The translations under genes were made by a program, and so were the position numbers. From Halomonas sp. (GTDB taxonomy: Bacteria; Pseudomonadota; Gammaproteobacteria; Pseudomonadales; Halomonadaceae): a stretch of 64,000 nt of DNA. Within the stretch, counting starts at the first letter, position 1. The number at the start of each line of letters is the position of its first letter. Under the pieces are notes generated by a model. It ran no database searches and had not been told where the DNA came from. It saw only the letters and a program-made list of their open reading frames with translations. Positions 1 to 7,145 of the stretch are shown piece after piece. The stretch lies in assembly GCF_017515565.1 (NCBI RefSeq), contig NZ_JAFWFN010000014.1:1-64000 (forward strand), in the 5' to 3' direction.

Positions 1-21
1 CTGGCTCTGGCTCTGGCTCTG
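1..21. repeat. Hexanucleotide tandem repeat (CTGGCT) in dnaX
   Basis: Three and a half copies of CTGGCT run from the window edge. On the minus strand they encode alternating Glu-Pro in the DnaX linker. The repeat may continue to the left, so copy number is unknown. Confidence 0.8.
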
Positions 22-1384
22 AAGAGAGCATAGCGGCGCTTTCTACTTCATCAAGCGACCAGGGCGGGGCTTGCTCACTTTTCTCAACGGGGGGGGCAGG
101 CGTGGGCGCCTCCTGCACAACGGCCTGAGCAGGCGGACTAGCCTGCACTACTGCCGGTGCAGGTTCAGGCTTTTTTGGCGATGCTGGCTCACCCATTGAC
201 GCTGGTTGCGATGCTGCCCCATCAATGTCTTCTGCTGGCTCTGGGCGTAGCGGCAACGGCGTACGGGGAGGCTTAGGCACTCCTTGGGGGCGAAACGCCA
301 GCATACGCAGCAGCGTCATTTCTAAGGCACTGCGCAAGTCAGGGGCATGCACCATATCGCCCCGTCCTTGAATGCCAATTTGGTAATAGAGCTGAATATC
401 TTCAGCGGTAAAGCGGCCTGCCAACTGCTGAATAAGCGCGCGGTCACCGTGGCTGTTATCCACCGCATCGGGCACCATTTGCGCCACCGCCAAGCGGTGC
501 AAAATGGCGCTCAACTCATCAAGCACTGCCGCGAAGTCAGGCCCTTGCTCTGAAAGCTGCGCGACTTCTGCCAGCAACCGCTGTACATCTACATCCGCCA
601 GCGCCTCTACCAATGCTAGAATATGCCGGTGATCCAGCGTACCCAGCATGGCGGCTACATCAGCATGACGCACCGCACCTTGACCAAAGGCAATGGCTTG
701 ATCCGTCAGGCTCATAGCATCACGCATTGAGCCCTCGGCCGCCTTGCCTAACAGCCACAACGCGCTCTCATCAAACGCTACGTCCTCTTCACCCAGCACA
801 TAGGTTAAATGCTCAACCACACGCTCGGGGGGCATATGCTTCAAGGTAAACTGCAAGCAGCGCGAGAGCACAGTGGCAGGTAATTTTTGCGGGTCGGTAG
901 TCGCCAGTAAAAACTTGACGTGGGGCGGTGGCTCTTCAAGTGTTTTCAGCAGTGCATTAAAGCTACTGGTAGAAAGCATGTGTACTTCATCAATTAAGTA
1001 CACCTTATAGCGCCCTTGGGTGGGCGCGTACTGAACGTTATCCAGCAGTTCGCGGGTGTCTTCAACTTTCGTGCGTGACGCTGCATCGACTTCAATTAGG
1101 TCAACAAAGCGGCCTTCGTCAATCGCTTTGCAGCTGTCGCACTGGCCACAAGGTGTTGAAGTGATACCTTCATCACCTCGCCCATTAGCAGTGCAATTAA
1201 GGCACTTAGCCAAGATACGCGCCAATGTGGTTTTACCCACACCGCGAGTACCTGTAAATAGGTAGGCATGATGTAAGCGGCCTTGATCAAGGGCATTAAC
1301 CAAGGCGCGTTGAACATGGGCCTGGCCCACCAGCTCGTGGAATGTACGCGGCCGCCATTTGCGGGCCAGAACCTGATAGCTCAT
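1..1384 (-). CDS. dnaX: DNA polymerase III subunits tau/gamma (partial, 3' end outside window)
   Basis: Clamp-loader ATPase of the replicative polymerase. The 461 codons seen start at ATG 1384 with an AAGGAAG ribosome site upstream. The N-terminus (MSYQVLARKWRP) is typical of DnaX. Walker A GTRGVGKT lies at residues 45-52, followed by the zinc-binding cysteines beginning CLNC at 61-64 and the DEVHML Walker B. After about residue 360 the protein becomes Pro/Ala/Glu-rich, the linker to the tau-specific domains, and ends at the window edge in Glu-Pro repeats. A slippery A_AAA_AAG at codons 403-405 followed by a -1 frame stop and a hairpin indicates that gamma (about 406 residues) is made by frameshifting. 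The remaining tau domains lie to the left. Confidence 0.97.
   Translation of the reverse strand, partial: MSYQVLARKWRPRTFHELVGQAHVQRALVNALDQGRLHHAYLFTGTRGVGKTTLARILAKCLNCTANGRGDEGITSTPCGQCDSCKAIDEGRFVDLIEVDAASRTKVEDTRELLDNVQYAPTQGRYKVYLIDEVHMLSTSSFNALLKTLEEPPPHVKFLLATTDPQKLPATVLSRCLQFTLKHMPPERVVEHLTYVLGEEDVAFDESALWLLGKAAEGSMRDAMSLTDQAIAFGQGAVRHADVAAMLGTLDHRHILALVEALADVDVQRLLAEVAQLSEQGPDFAAVLDELSAILHRLAVAQMVPDAVDNSHGDRALIQQLAGRFTAEDIQLYYQIGIQGRGDMVHAPDLRSALEMTLLRMLAFRPQGVPKPPRTPLPLRPEPAEDIDGAASQPASMGEPASPKKPEPAPAVVQASPPAQAVVQEAPTPAPPVEKSEQAPPWSLDEVESAAMLSSEPEPEP
142..194 (-). promoter_or_regulatory. Programmed -1 ribosomal frameshift signal in dnaX
   Basis: Read on the minus strand, the dnaX frame is CCA AAA AAG CCT GAA, which contains the heptamer A_AAA_AAG (176-170). 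A -1 slip gives Lys-Lys-Ala then UGA, so synthesis stops at about residue 406. Six bases downstream a perfect 7-bp stem forms, CCTGCAC (163-157) with GTGCAGG (148-142), around an 8-nt loop. A Shine-Dalgarno-like GGGTGAG (194-188) ends 11 bases upstream. This is the same three-part layout as in E. coli dnaX. Function is inferred from that match. Confidence 0.85.
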
Positions 1385-1491
1385 TGAGCAAAACTTCCTT
1401 TGGCGGGCTGACTGTCTATGCGTGACAAAACACCATTCTAGCGGCTGGGCTTACGCCCGCCAACCGCACAGCCCTTAGACACGGCATTACA

Positions 1492-1842
1492 TTATGCGTT
1501 ATCGCCACTCTCGGCAGCACCCGCACGCTGGGCAGCCTCTTTCACCAACTTCTCAAGCTCGCCATTTTGATGCATCTCGATGACGATATCGCAGCCGCCC
1601 ACAAGCTCACCTTCCACCCACAACTGCGGAAACGTCGGCCAGTTGGCGATTTTTGGCAGCTCGGCGCGAATATCTGGGTTATCCAGTATATTTACAAACG
1701 CAAAACGCTCGCCACAGCTCATCAGTGCCTGAACAGTTTGCGCGGAAAAACCGCACTGGGGTAGCTGCGGAGAACCTTTCATATAGATAAGAATCGGGTT
1801 TTCGCTAATTTGGCGCTGAATATTTTCGGCAGTCGTGCTCAT
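1492..1842 (-). CDS. grxD: Monothiol glutaredoxin, Grx4 family
   Basis: Small cytosolic protein of 116 residues, the usual length for Grx4, which binds and delivers [2Fe-2S] clusters together with BolA-type partners. The active-site CGFS sits at residues 30-33, preceded by MKGSP. The conserved WPTFPQLWVEGELVGGCDI segment carries the glutathione-binding TFP and GG-C-D elements. ATG 1842 has AGGAG eight bases upstream. It lies on the same strand as dnaX, about 107 bp before it, and is probably transcribed separately. The identification is firm because the CGFS motif and length agree. Confidence 0.96.
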   Translation of the reverse strand: MSTTAENIQRQISENPILIYMKGSPQLPQCGFSAQTVQALMSCGERFAFVNILDNPDIRAELPKIANWPTFPQLWVEGELVGGCDIVIEMHQNGELEKLVKEAAQRAGAAESGDNA

Positions 1843-2061
1843 CGTATGCTCCTAAAAATAATAATGTGATCCAAGCCAGTTTACGCAATTCGTTCACCGG
1901 CTTTAACCCTACGGCCAAGTGTTGCTCCTATTGCTGTGCTAGCCAATACCTGAGCAAACTACTCAGTCATATCTTGTAGAGGCCATTCTACGCATGCTGC
2001 TCGCGTTGCGCATCCCCTGCCGCATCGCTAGGATAGGGTTTTTGCGCGGAGAGAAGCCACC

Positions 2062-2982
2062 ATGGCGACACGCCATTTCCTTACCCTGCTGGATTTATCA
2101 CCCGATGAGTTGGCGTATTTGATTCAGCGTGCCATCAAAATCAAAACCGACTTGAAAGCCAACGGCCCTGTTTATACGCCGTTGCCTAACCGCACGCTGG
2201 CGATGATTTTCGAAAAATCGTCCACCCGTACCCGCGTATCGTTTGAAACTGGCATGGCACAATTTGGTGGCCACGCGCTCTTCCTTTCTCCCCGCGACAC
2301 CCAATTGGGTCGTGGCGAGCCAATTGAAGACACGGCTCGGGTTCTTTCAGAGATGGTCGATGCGGTCATGATCCGTACATTCTCTCACGCAGGCTTGGAA
2401 ACATACGCCAGCGCCAGCAGCGTGCCGGTTATCAACGCATTAAGCGACGACTACCACCCCTGTCAGCTATTAGCAGATGTGATGACCTGGACGGAACTGC
2501 GCGGCAGCGTGCATGGCCGCACAGCGGTATGGGTAGGTGATGGCAATAATATGTGCCATTCATGGATTAACGCGGCACGCCAATTTGGCTTTAAACTGCG
2601 CATTTGCTGCCCTAAAGGGTATGAACCCCGCGCCGATATTATGGCCGCCGCGGGTGACTGCATCACACTGTTTCACGACCCACAAGCCGCCGCCAAAGAT
2701 GCTGACCTAATCACCACCGATGTGTGGGCTTCCATGGGACAAGAGGAAGAACAGGCCAAACGCGAAGCAGATTTTGCTGGCTTCCAGGTCACCGAGGCAA
2801 TGCTCGACAGCGCCAAACCTGATGCACTGTTTTTACACTGCTTGCCCGCTCACCGGGGTGAAGAGATTAGCCACACGCTGCTTGATGATCCACGCGCCGT
2901 GGTTTGGCAAGAGGCGGGGAACCGCTTGCACGCTCAAAAAGCACTGATAGAGTTCTTGCTACTTGGCAAAGTTAACGATTAG
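2062..2982 (+). CDS. argF: Ornithine carbamoyltransferase (anabolic)
   Basis: Makes citrulline from ornithine and carbamoyl phosphate in arginine biosynthesis, in the cytosol. The 306 residues match the short anabolic ArgF of pseudomonads. The carbamoyl-phosphate loop STRTR is at 54-58, HPCQ at 132-135 and the ornithine-side HCLP at 259-262. The start has GGAGAGAAG upstream. It is a single gene facing away from grxD. The strong hairpin at 3061-3092 downstream can end its transcript as well as that of the facing tRNA-Ala. I could not identify an arginine-repressor box in the 219 bp upstream. Confidence 0.97.
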   Translation: MATRHFLTLLDLSPDELAYLIQRAIKIKTDLKANGPVYTPLPNRTLAMIFEKSSTRTRVSFETGMAQFGGHALFLSPRDTQLGRGEPIEDTARVLSEMVDAVMIRTFSHAGLETYASASSVPVINALSDDYHPCQLLADVMTWTELRGSVHGRTAVWVGDGNNMCHSWINAARQFGFKLRICCPKGYEPRADIMAAAGDCITLFHDPQAAAKDADLITTDVWASMGQEEEQAKREADFAGFQVTEAMLDSAKPDALFLHCLPAHRGEEISHTLLDDPRAVVWQEAGNRLHAQKALIEFLLLGKVND

Positions 2983-3060
2983 CAAACAAGCTGCCGTAAG
3001 CCTGCAGTGATGGTTTAACCAAGTAAAGGGTTTTAAACCAATAAAAAAACAGGCATAAAA

Positions 3061-3092
3061 AAACGCCTCGCTAACATTAGCGAGGCGTTTTT
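3061..3092. terminator. Bidirectional terminator between argF and tRNA-Ala
   Basis: A near-perfect hairpin (AAACGCCTCGCTAA with TTAGCGAGGCGTTT, 2-nt centre) has A runs on its left and T runs on its right, so it works as an intrinsic terminator in both directions for the convergent argF and tRNA-Ala transcripts. Confidence 0.85.
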
Positions 3093-3101
3093 CATGAATC
3101 T

Positions 3102-3177
3102 TGGTGGAGCCTAGCGGGATCGAACCGCTGACCTCAACACTGCCAGTGTTGCGCTCTCCCAGCTGAGCTAAGGCCCC
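3102..3177 (-). tRNA. tRNA-Ala (anticodon GGC)
   Basis: A 76-nt cloverleaf on the minus strand begins GGGGCCT and ends with the encoded CCA. The anticodon loop is CTGGCAG, giving anticodon GGC. The T arm contains GGTTCGATCCC, and the acceptor GGGGCCT pairs with AGGCTCC (with wobble). A good promoter lies upstream and a terminator downstream, so it is a single-gene unit. Confidence 0.97.
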
Positions 3178-3205
3178 ACATGCTGCCGTTGCAGCAGCGG
3201 TGCAG

Positions 3206-3234
3206 ATACTAGGCTAGAAGTTGCCTATCGTCAA
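3206..3234 (-). promoter_or_regulatory. Sigma-70 promoter for tRNA-Ala
   Basis: On the minus strand, TTGACG (3234-3229) and TAGTAT (3211-3206) are separated by 17 bases. The -10 ends about 28 bases before the tRNA. Both hexamers are one or two bases from consensus. Confidence 0.7.
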
Positions 3235-3351
3235 GACAAAGCTTAGACAATCATGTTCTAATTCTCCTTTGCCAGGAGCTGTGGCACTCTATGCTTCAAC
3301 ATACAGGGCGAGCGCCCATGTCCATGAAGATTTCATGCAGGAGACTGCCTT

Positions 3352-4002
3352 TTGATCAACGTTTTAATTGCCGATGATCACCACCTGGTGAGGACCAGTA
3401 TTGCGCACCTGCTGAACGAAGAGGCCGACATTAAGGTCGTCGGCGAAGTTGTCGATGGCGAAAATGCCGTTACTCAGTGTCGCGTACTGAAACCCGATAT
3501 TGTACTCATGGATATACGCATGCCAGGCATTGGCGGGCTAGAAGCCACGCGGCGTATCCATCGCACCTTAGTAGACATAAAAGTTATTATCCTGACCGCC
3601 CACATGGAAGATAGCGTGCTACGGCGAATGCTAGAGGCAGGCGCTTCGGGCTTTTTGAGCAAAGGTGCTGATGCGGAAGAAATGACTGACGCCATTCGCC
3701 AGGTTTTTCACGGGCGCCGCTATGTGAGCCAAGAGATTGCCCAGCGCCTGGCGCTATCTCATTTTACGGACGAAGATAATCCGTTTAGCCAGCTATCGCA
3801 CCGCGAGTTACAAATCGCGCTGATGATCGTTAATTGCCAGCGCGTTCAGGACATCTCCGATAGGCTACATTTAAGCCCTAAAACCGTTAATACTTACCGG
3901 TATCGGCTGTTTGATAAGCTACAGGTTGCCACTGACGTTGAGCTAACCCACCTCGCTCTGCGCCATGGGCTAGTCGAGGGCTTTGACCCCAGCCTGGGAT
4001 AG
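3352..4002 (+). CDS. gacA: LuxR-family response regulator GacA/UvrY
   Basis: Response regulator of the GacS/GacA (BarA/UvrY) pathway, which activates small RNAs that titrate CsrA/RsmA. The receiver domain is at about residues 1-120 with acidic DD at 8-9, phosphoacceptor D54 in LMDIRMPG and K104 in the FLSKG region. The LuxR helix-turn-helix is at about 150-205 (DISDRLHLSPKTVNTYRYRLFDKL). The length of 216 fits. The start is TTG at 3352, with AGGAG eight bases upstream and the protein beginning INVLIADDH as expected. It precedes uvrC by 46 bp, the conserved gacA-uvrC order of pseudomonads and relatives. Confidence 0.94.
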   Translation: MINVLIADDHHLVRTSIAHLLNEEADIKVVGEVVDGENAVTQCRVLKPDIVLMDIRMPGIGGLEATRRIHRTLVDIKVIILTAHMEDSVLRRMLEAGASGFLSKGADAEEMTDAIRQVFHGRRYVSQEIAQRLALSHFTDEDNPFSQLSHRELQIALMIVNCQRVQDISDRLHLSPKTVNTYRYRLFDKLQVATDVELTHLALRHGLVEGFDPSLG

Positions 4003-4048
4003 CCCTACCATCGCAGCTTCTGCCGTTTTGAAGCGCCGACACCCAGCT

Positions 4049-5863
4049 ATGACTTTTGATGCCAAGCAGTTTCTGAGCTCTGTAAGTACCTCTCCGGGCG
4101 TTTACAGAATGCTAGATGAGGAGCATAACACCCTCTATGTCGGCAAAGCCAAGCGTTTAAAAGCACGTCTTGCCAGCTATTTTCGTGGACAGCTGAACAC
4201 CAAAACTCAGGCAATGGTCGGACGAATTGCCGATATTCAAATTACCGTTACTCGCAGCGAAACCGAAGCACTACTGCTTGAACAAACGCTGATAAAAGAG
4301 CTGCGGCCGCCCTATAACATCCTGTTAAGGGATGATAAGTCCTACCCCTTTGTGTTTGTGACTGACCGCCACTCTTATCCTGCGCTTGAGTATAAGCGGG
4401 CACGCCAGCGCCGTGACGATGGCCGCTATTTAGGCCCCTACCCGAGCAGTGGCGCGGTGCGAGAAAGCCTAGCGTTAATGCAGAAAATTTTTCGCATACG
4501 TAACTGCGAGGATAGTGTTTTTGCCCATCGGTCACGTCCCTGCCTCCAGTTCCAAATCCAGCGCTGCAGCGCCCCCTGTGTAGGCTACATTTCTCAGGAA
4601 GAGTACCGCCGCGACGTCGAGCACGCGGTTATGTGCCTTGAAGGCAAAAGCGAGCACGTCACCCAAGCGCTCACTGCCGAAATGGAAGCTGCCAGCCACG
4701 CACTAAATTTTGAAGAAGCTGCCCGCCTACGTGATCAAATACAGCAGCTTAGGCAACTGCAGCAGCGTCAGTTTGTCGATAATGAAAGCGGCGATGCCGA
4801 TATCTTTGCGCTGGCCCAGCGGCCAGGTGCACTGGGAGTATCCGTGCTTAGCGTGCGGGATGGGCGCCTGCTTGGCGCACGCCACCACATGCCTAAAAAT
4901 GACCTGGATCTGCCACCGGAAATACTACTCACCGAAGTCGTTAGCCAATACTATTTTGGCCAACCCCACAATGTGCCCAGCGAAGTGATCACTAGCCACC
5001 CACTTGAAGACAGCAGCCTGATCGCAAGCGCCTTATCCCAGCAAGCAGGTAAGCGCATTCGCGTTGCCAGCCAGGTACGCGGCCATCGCGCCCAGTGGCA
5101 ACATCTGGCCATGACTAACGCCGAGCAGCAGCTTGCTTCCCAGTTGGCTAACAGAACTCAGCTCACCCAGCGCTTTGAAGCACTGCAAAAAGCGTTAGAG
5201 CTCGATAAAATTCCCGAGCGTCTTGAGTGCTTCGATATTAGCCACAGCCACGGCGAAGCGACGGTCGCCTCCTGCGTGGTATTCGACCATCAAGGGCCGC
5301 GCAAAAGCGATTACCGCCATTTCCGCATCGAAGGGGTGGCAGCAGGCGATGACTACGCCGCCATGCAGCAGGCACTAACCCGGCGCCTTAAACGCGTAAA
5401 AAGCGGCGAAGCCATTGCCCCAGATATTTTGATTGTCGATGGCGGCAAAGGGCAGCTAAACATGGCACGCGGCGTGCTAACCGACCTCGAAGTAACGGAT
5501 ATTATTATACTCGGCGTTGCCAAAGGCACTACTCGCAAAGCGGGGCTTGAAACTCTGTTTTTAGAAACCACCGACAACCCTTTACCGCTGGACCCCGCCT
5601 CGCCCGCCCTGCATTTGATCCAGCACATTCGAGACGAGTCACACCGCTTTGCCATCGCCGGACACCGCGCTCAGCGGGATAAAGCGCGACGCACCTCGAC
5701 GCTACAAGACATCCCTGGCATTGGCCCTAAGCGCAGGCGTGAGCTACTGCGGTTTTTTGGTGGTCTACAGGGCGTACAGAAGGCTAGCCGCGATGAACTA
5801 TCCCGAGTGCCCGGCATCAACGCTGCTCTTGCAGAAACAATTTACAATGCGCTTAATGGATAA
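4049..5863 (+). CDS. uvrC: Excinuclease ABC subunit C
   Basis: Incision nuclease of UvrABC nucleotide excision repair. An open frame extends back to 3983 but overlaps gacA, so I start at ATG 4049 (MTFDAKQFLSSVSTSPGVYRML), giving 604 residues against about 610 in E. coli. The GIY-YIG domain is at about 12-95 (GVYRML, YVGKAKRLKARL) and makes the 3' cut. A UVR motif that contacts UvrB is at about 203-240. The central RNase H-like domain (FDISHSHGE, IVDGGKGQL) makes the 5' cut. The C-terminus carries tandem helix-hairpin-helix (IPGIGPKRRRELL, VPGINAALAE). The ribosome site is weak, so translational coupling to gacA is possible. Confidence 0.97.
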   Translation: MTFDAKQFLSSVSTSPGVYRMLDEEHNTLYVGKAKRLKARLASYFRGQLNTKTQAMVGRIADIQITVTRSETEALLLEQTLIKELRPPYNILLRDDKSYPFVFVTDRHSYPALEYKRARQRRDDGRYLGPYPSSGAVRESLALMQKIFRIRNCEDSVFAHRSRPCLQFQIQRCSAPCVGYISQEEYRRDVEHAVMCLEGKSEHVTQALTAEMEAASHALNFEEAARLRDQIQQLRQLQQRQFVDNESGDADIFALAQRPGALGVSVLSVRDGRLLGARHHMPKNDLDLPPEILLTEVVSQYYFGQPHNVPSEVITSHPLEDSSLIASALSQQAGKRIRVASQVRGHRAQWQHLAMTNAEQQLASQLANRTQLTQRFEALQKALELDKIPERLECFDISHSHGEATVASCVVFDHQGPRKSDYRHFRIEGVAAGDDYAAMQQALTRRLKRVKSGEAIAPDILIVDGGKGQLNMARGVLTDLEVTDIIILGVAKGTTRKAGLETLFLETTDNPLPLDPASPALHLIQHIRDESHRFAIAGHRAQRDKARRTSTLQDIPGIGPKRRRELLRFFGGLQGVQKASRDELSRVPGINAALAETIYNALNG

Positions 5864-5963
5864 ACCGACTCTTAACATGGATGCTGTTAGCCAAGGGAGA
5901 TAGAATACTCCCTCAGCAAACACTCCGTCTTTCATGACTCTCCGGCAAGGATCGCGCCCTGCG

Positions 5964-6512
5964 ATGAATATACCCAACATACTGACTCTGGCAAGAATCG
6001 TCTTCATCCCGCTAATGGTGATACTTTTTTATCTACCGTTCAGCTGGAGCATGCCGCTTGCAGCAGGACTGTTTGCTTTGGCAGCAGTAACTGACTGGCT
6101 AGATGGCTACCTAGCCCGACGCTGGAACCAGTCAACGCCGTTTGGCGCTTTCCTGGACCCCGTGGCCGACAAGCTCATGGTGGCGGTGGCATTAGCACTG
6201 CTTATCGAACGCTTCGACACCTTGATATTAACCTTGCCTGCGCTGGTCATCATTGGCCGCGAGATCGTCATTTCAGCACTACGTGAATGGATGGCGGAAA
6301 TGGGCAAACGCGGCATGGTGGCCGTTTCCTGGATCGGAAAGCTCAAAACCACATTGCAAATGGTGGCCATCCTTATTTTATTAGCCTTTCCGCCAGGGCA
6401 CGAGATTGCCTTATTTGGCGTCGTAGTGCTTTATGCAGCGGCTATTTTGACCCTTTGGTCGATGATTCAGTATCTGAAATCTGCATGGCCACACCTCAGC
6501 CGCTCAATGTAA
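5964..6512 (+). CDS. pgsA: CDP-diacylglycerol--glycerol-3-phosphate 3-phosphatidyltransferase
   Basis: Membrane enzyme that makes phosphatidylglycerol phosphate, the committed step to phosphatidylglycerol and cardiolipin. Starting at ATG 5964 ([12 protein letters not shown]) it is 182 residues, the same as E. coli PgsA. The CDP-alcohol phosphatidyltransferase motif is visible as [10 protein letters not shown] followed by [12 protein letters not shown]. Several hydrophobic helices are present. It is the last gene of the gacA-uvrC-pgsA run; the phosphatase for its product may be PgpA at 57.6 kb. Confidence 0.96.
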   Translation: MNIPNILTLARIVFIPLMVILFYLPFSWSMPLAAGLFALAAVTDWLDGYLARRWNQSTPFGAFLDPVADKLMVAVALALLIERFDTLILTLPALVIIGREIVISALREWMAEMGKRGMVAVSWIGKLKTTLQMVAILILLAFPPGHEIALFGVVVLYAAAILTLWSMIQYLKSAWPHLSRSM

Positions 6513-6553
6513 AAAAGAGAGTATCTGTTTGTGCTTGCTGATAAATTCATTGA

Positions 6554-6581
6554 TTGACAAGCTCGCCCTGGTGCGTATAAT
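6554..6581 (+). promoter_or_regulatory. Consensus sigma-70 promoter of the tRNA-Gly/Cys/Leu cluster
   Basis: TTGACA (6554-6559) and TATAAT (6576-6581) are both perfect consensus hexamers, with a 16-bp spacer and a C/G-rich discriminator (TCGCCCTCG) of the kind linked to stringent control of stable RNA genes. tRNA-Gly begins 16 bases downstream of the -10. Confidence 0.88.
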
Positions 6582-6596
6582 TCGCCCTCGAGTCGA

Positions 6597-6671
6597 GCGG
6601 GAATAGCTCAGTGGTAGAGCATCGCCTTGCCAAGGCGAGGGTCGGGAGTTCGAATCTCCTTTCCCGCTCCA
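6597..6671 (+). tRNA. tRNA-Gly (anticodon GCC)
   Basis: A 75-nt cloverleaf begins GCGGGAA and ends TTCCCGC plus TCCA. The anticodon stem-loop CGCCTTGCCAAGGCG gives anticodon GCC. The T loop is TTCGAAT. It is the first of three tRNAs under one promoter. Confidence 0.98.
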
Positions 6672-6749
6672 ACTTGGATAGCGTGGTAAAGCAAGAGAGG
6701 GTCGTGAGCTGGAACGCCAGTCCGATCGAATCTCCTTTCCCGCTCCAAC
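6650..6749 (+). repeat. Direct repeat of the tRNA-Gly 3' end
   Basis: The 24 bases from the T loop through CCA and two following bases of tRNA-Gly (6650-6673) recur exactly at 6726-6749, before tRNA-Cys. The intervening stretch also holds a GAGGGTCG-type piece resembling the tRNA-Gly variable region, but no acceptor 5' half, so the second copy is not a tRNA gene. Confidence 0.85.
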
Positions 6750-6758
6750 GACTTGTTA

Positions 6759-6832
6759 GGCTGGATGGCAGAGTGGTTATGCAGCGGACTGCAACTCCGT
6801 GTACGCCGGTTCGATTCCGACTCCAGCCTCCA
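6759..6832 (+). tRNA. tRNA-Cys (anticodon GCA)
   Basis: A 74-nt cloverleaf begins GGCTGGA and ends TCCAGCC plus TCCA. The anticodon loop CTGCAAC gives GCA. The T loop is TTCGATT. It is second in the tRNA cluster. Confidence 0.98.
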
Positions 6833-6869
6833 TTTTCAGTGTAGCGGCAGACTTCGTCTACGATACACT

Positions 6870-6956
6870 GCCCGGATGGCGAAATTGGTAGACGCAAGAG
6901 ACTTAAAATCTCTCGGAGGTAACTCCGTGCCGGTTCAAGTCCGGCTCCGGGCACCA
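6870..6956 (+). tRNA. tRNA-Leu (anticodon TAA)
   Basis: An 87-nt class II tRNA with a long variable arm (CGGAGGTAACTCCG). It begins GCCCGGA and ends TCCGGGC plus ACCA. The anticodon loop CTTAAAA gives TAA. It is the last gene of the cluster and is followed by a strong terminator. Confidence 0.98.
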
Positions 6957-6976
6957 TTTATTAGCTGAACGAACTA

Positions 6977-7010
6977 AGCCGCGAGATCAATTGATCTACG
7001 CGGCTTTTTT
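6977..7010 (+). terminator. Rho-independent terminator of the tRNA cluster
   Basis: Hairpin AGCCGCG-AGATCA with TGATCT-A-CGCGGCT, followed by six T residues (7005-7010). Confidence 0.9.
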
Positions 7011-7145
7011 GTTTGCGCAACACTTATCTATCCCGAGACTAGCTTGCGATTTTTTATCCGCACGCATCGCCAAGCGATTATGGTCACGCTATGATGCCTG
7101 CCTTATACCGCACAGCGCTTGATCGTGAAAAAAAGGAGCGGGCCC

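Noticed and set aside
6547-6957. A 136-codon minus-strand frame and two plus-strand frames across the tRNA cluster
   Set aside because: They are translations of the tRNA genes themselves (the familiar GAGLEPARS-type artefact) and have no ribosome sites.
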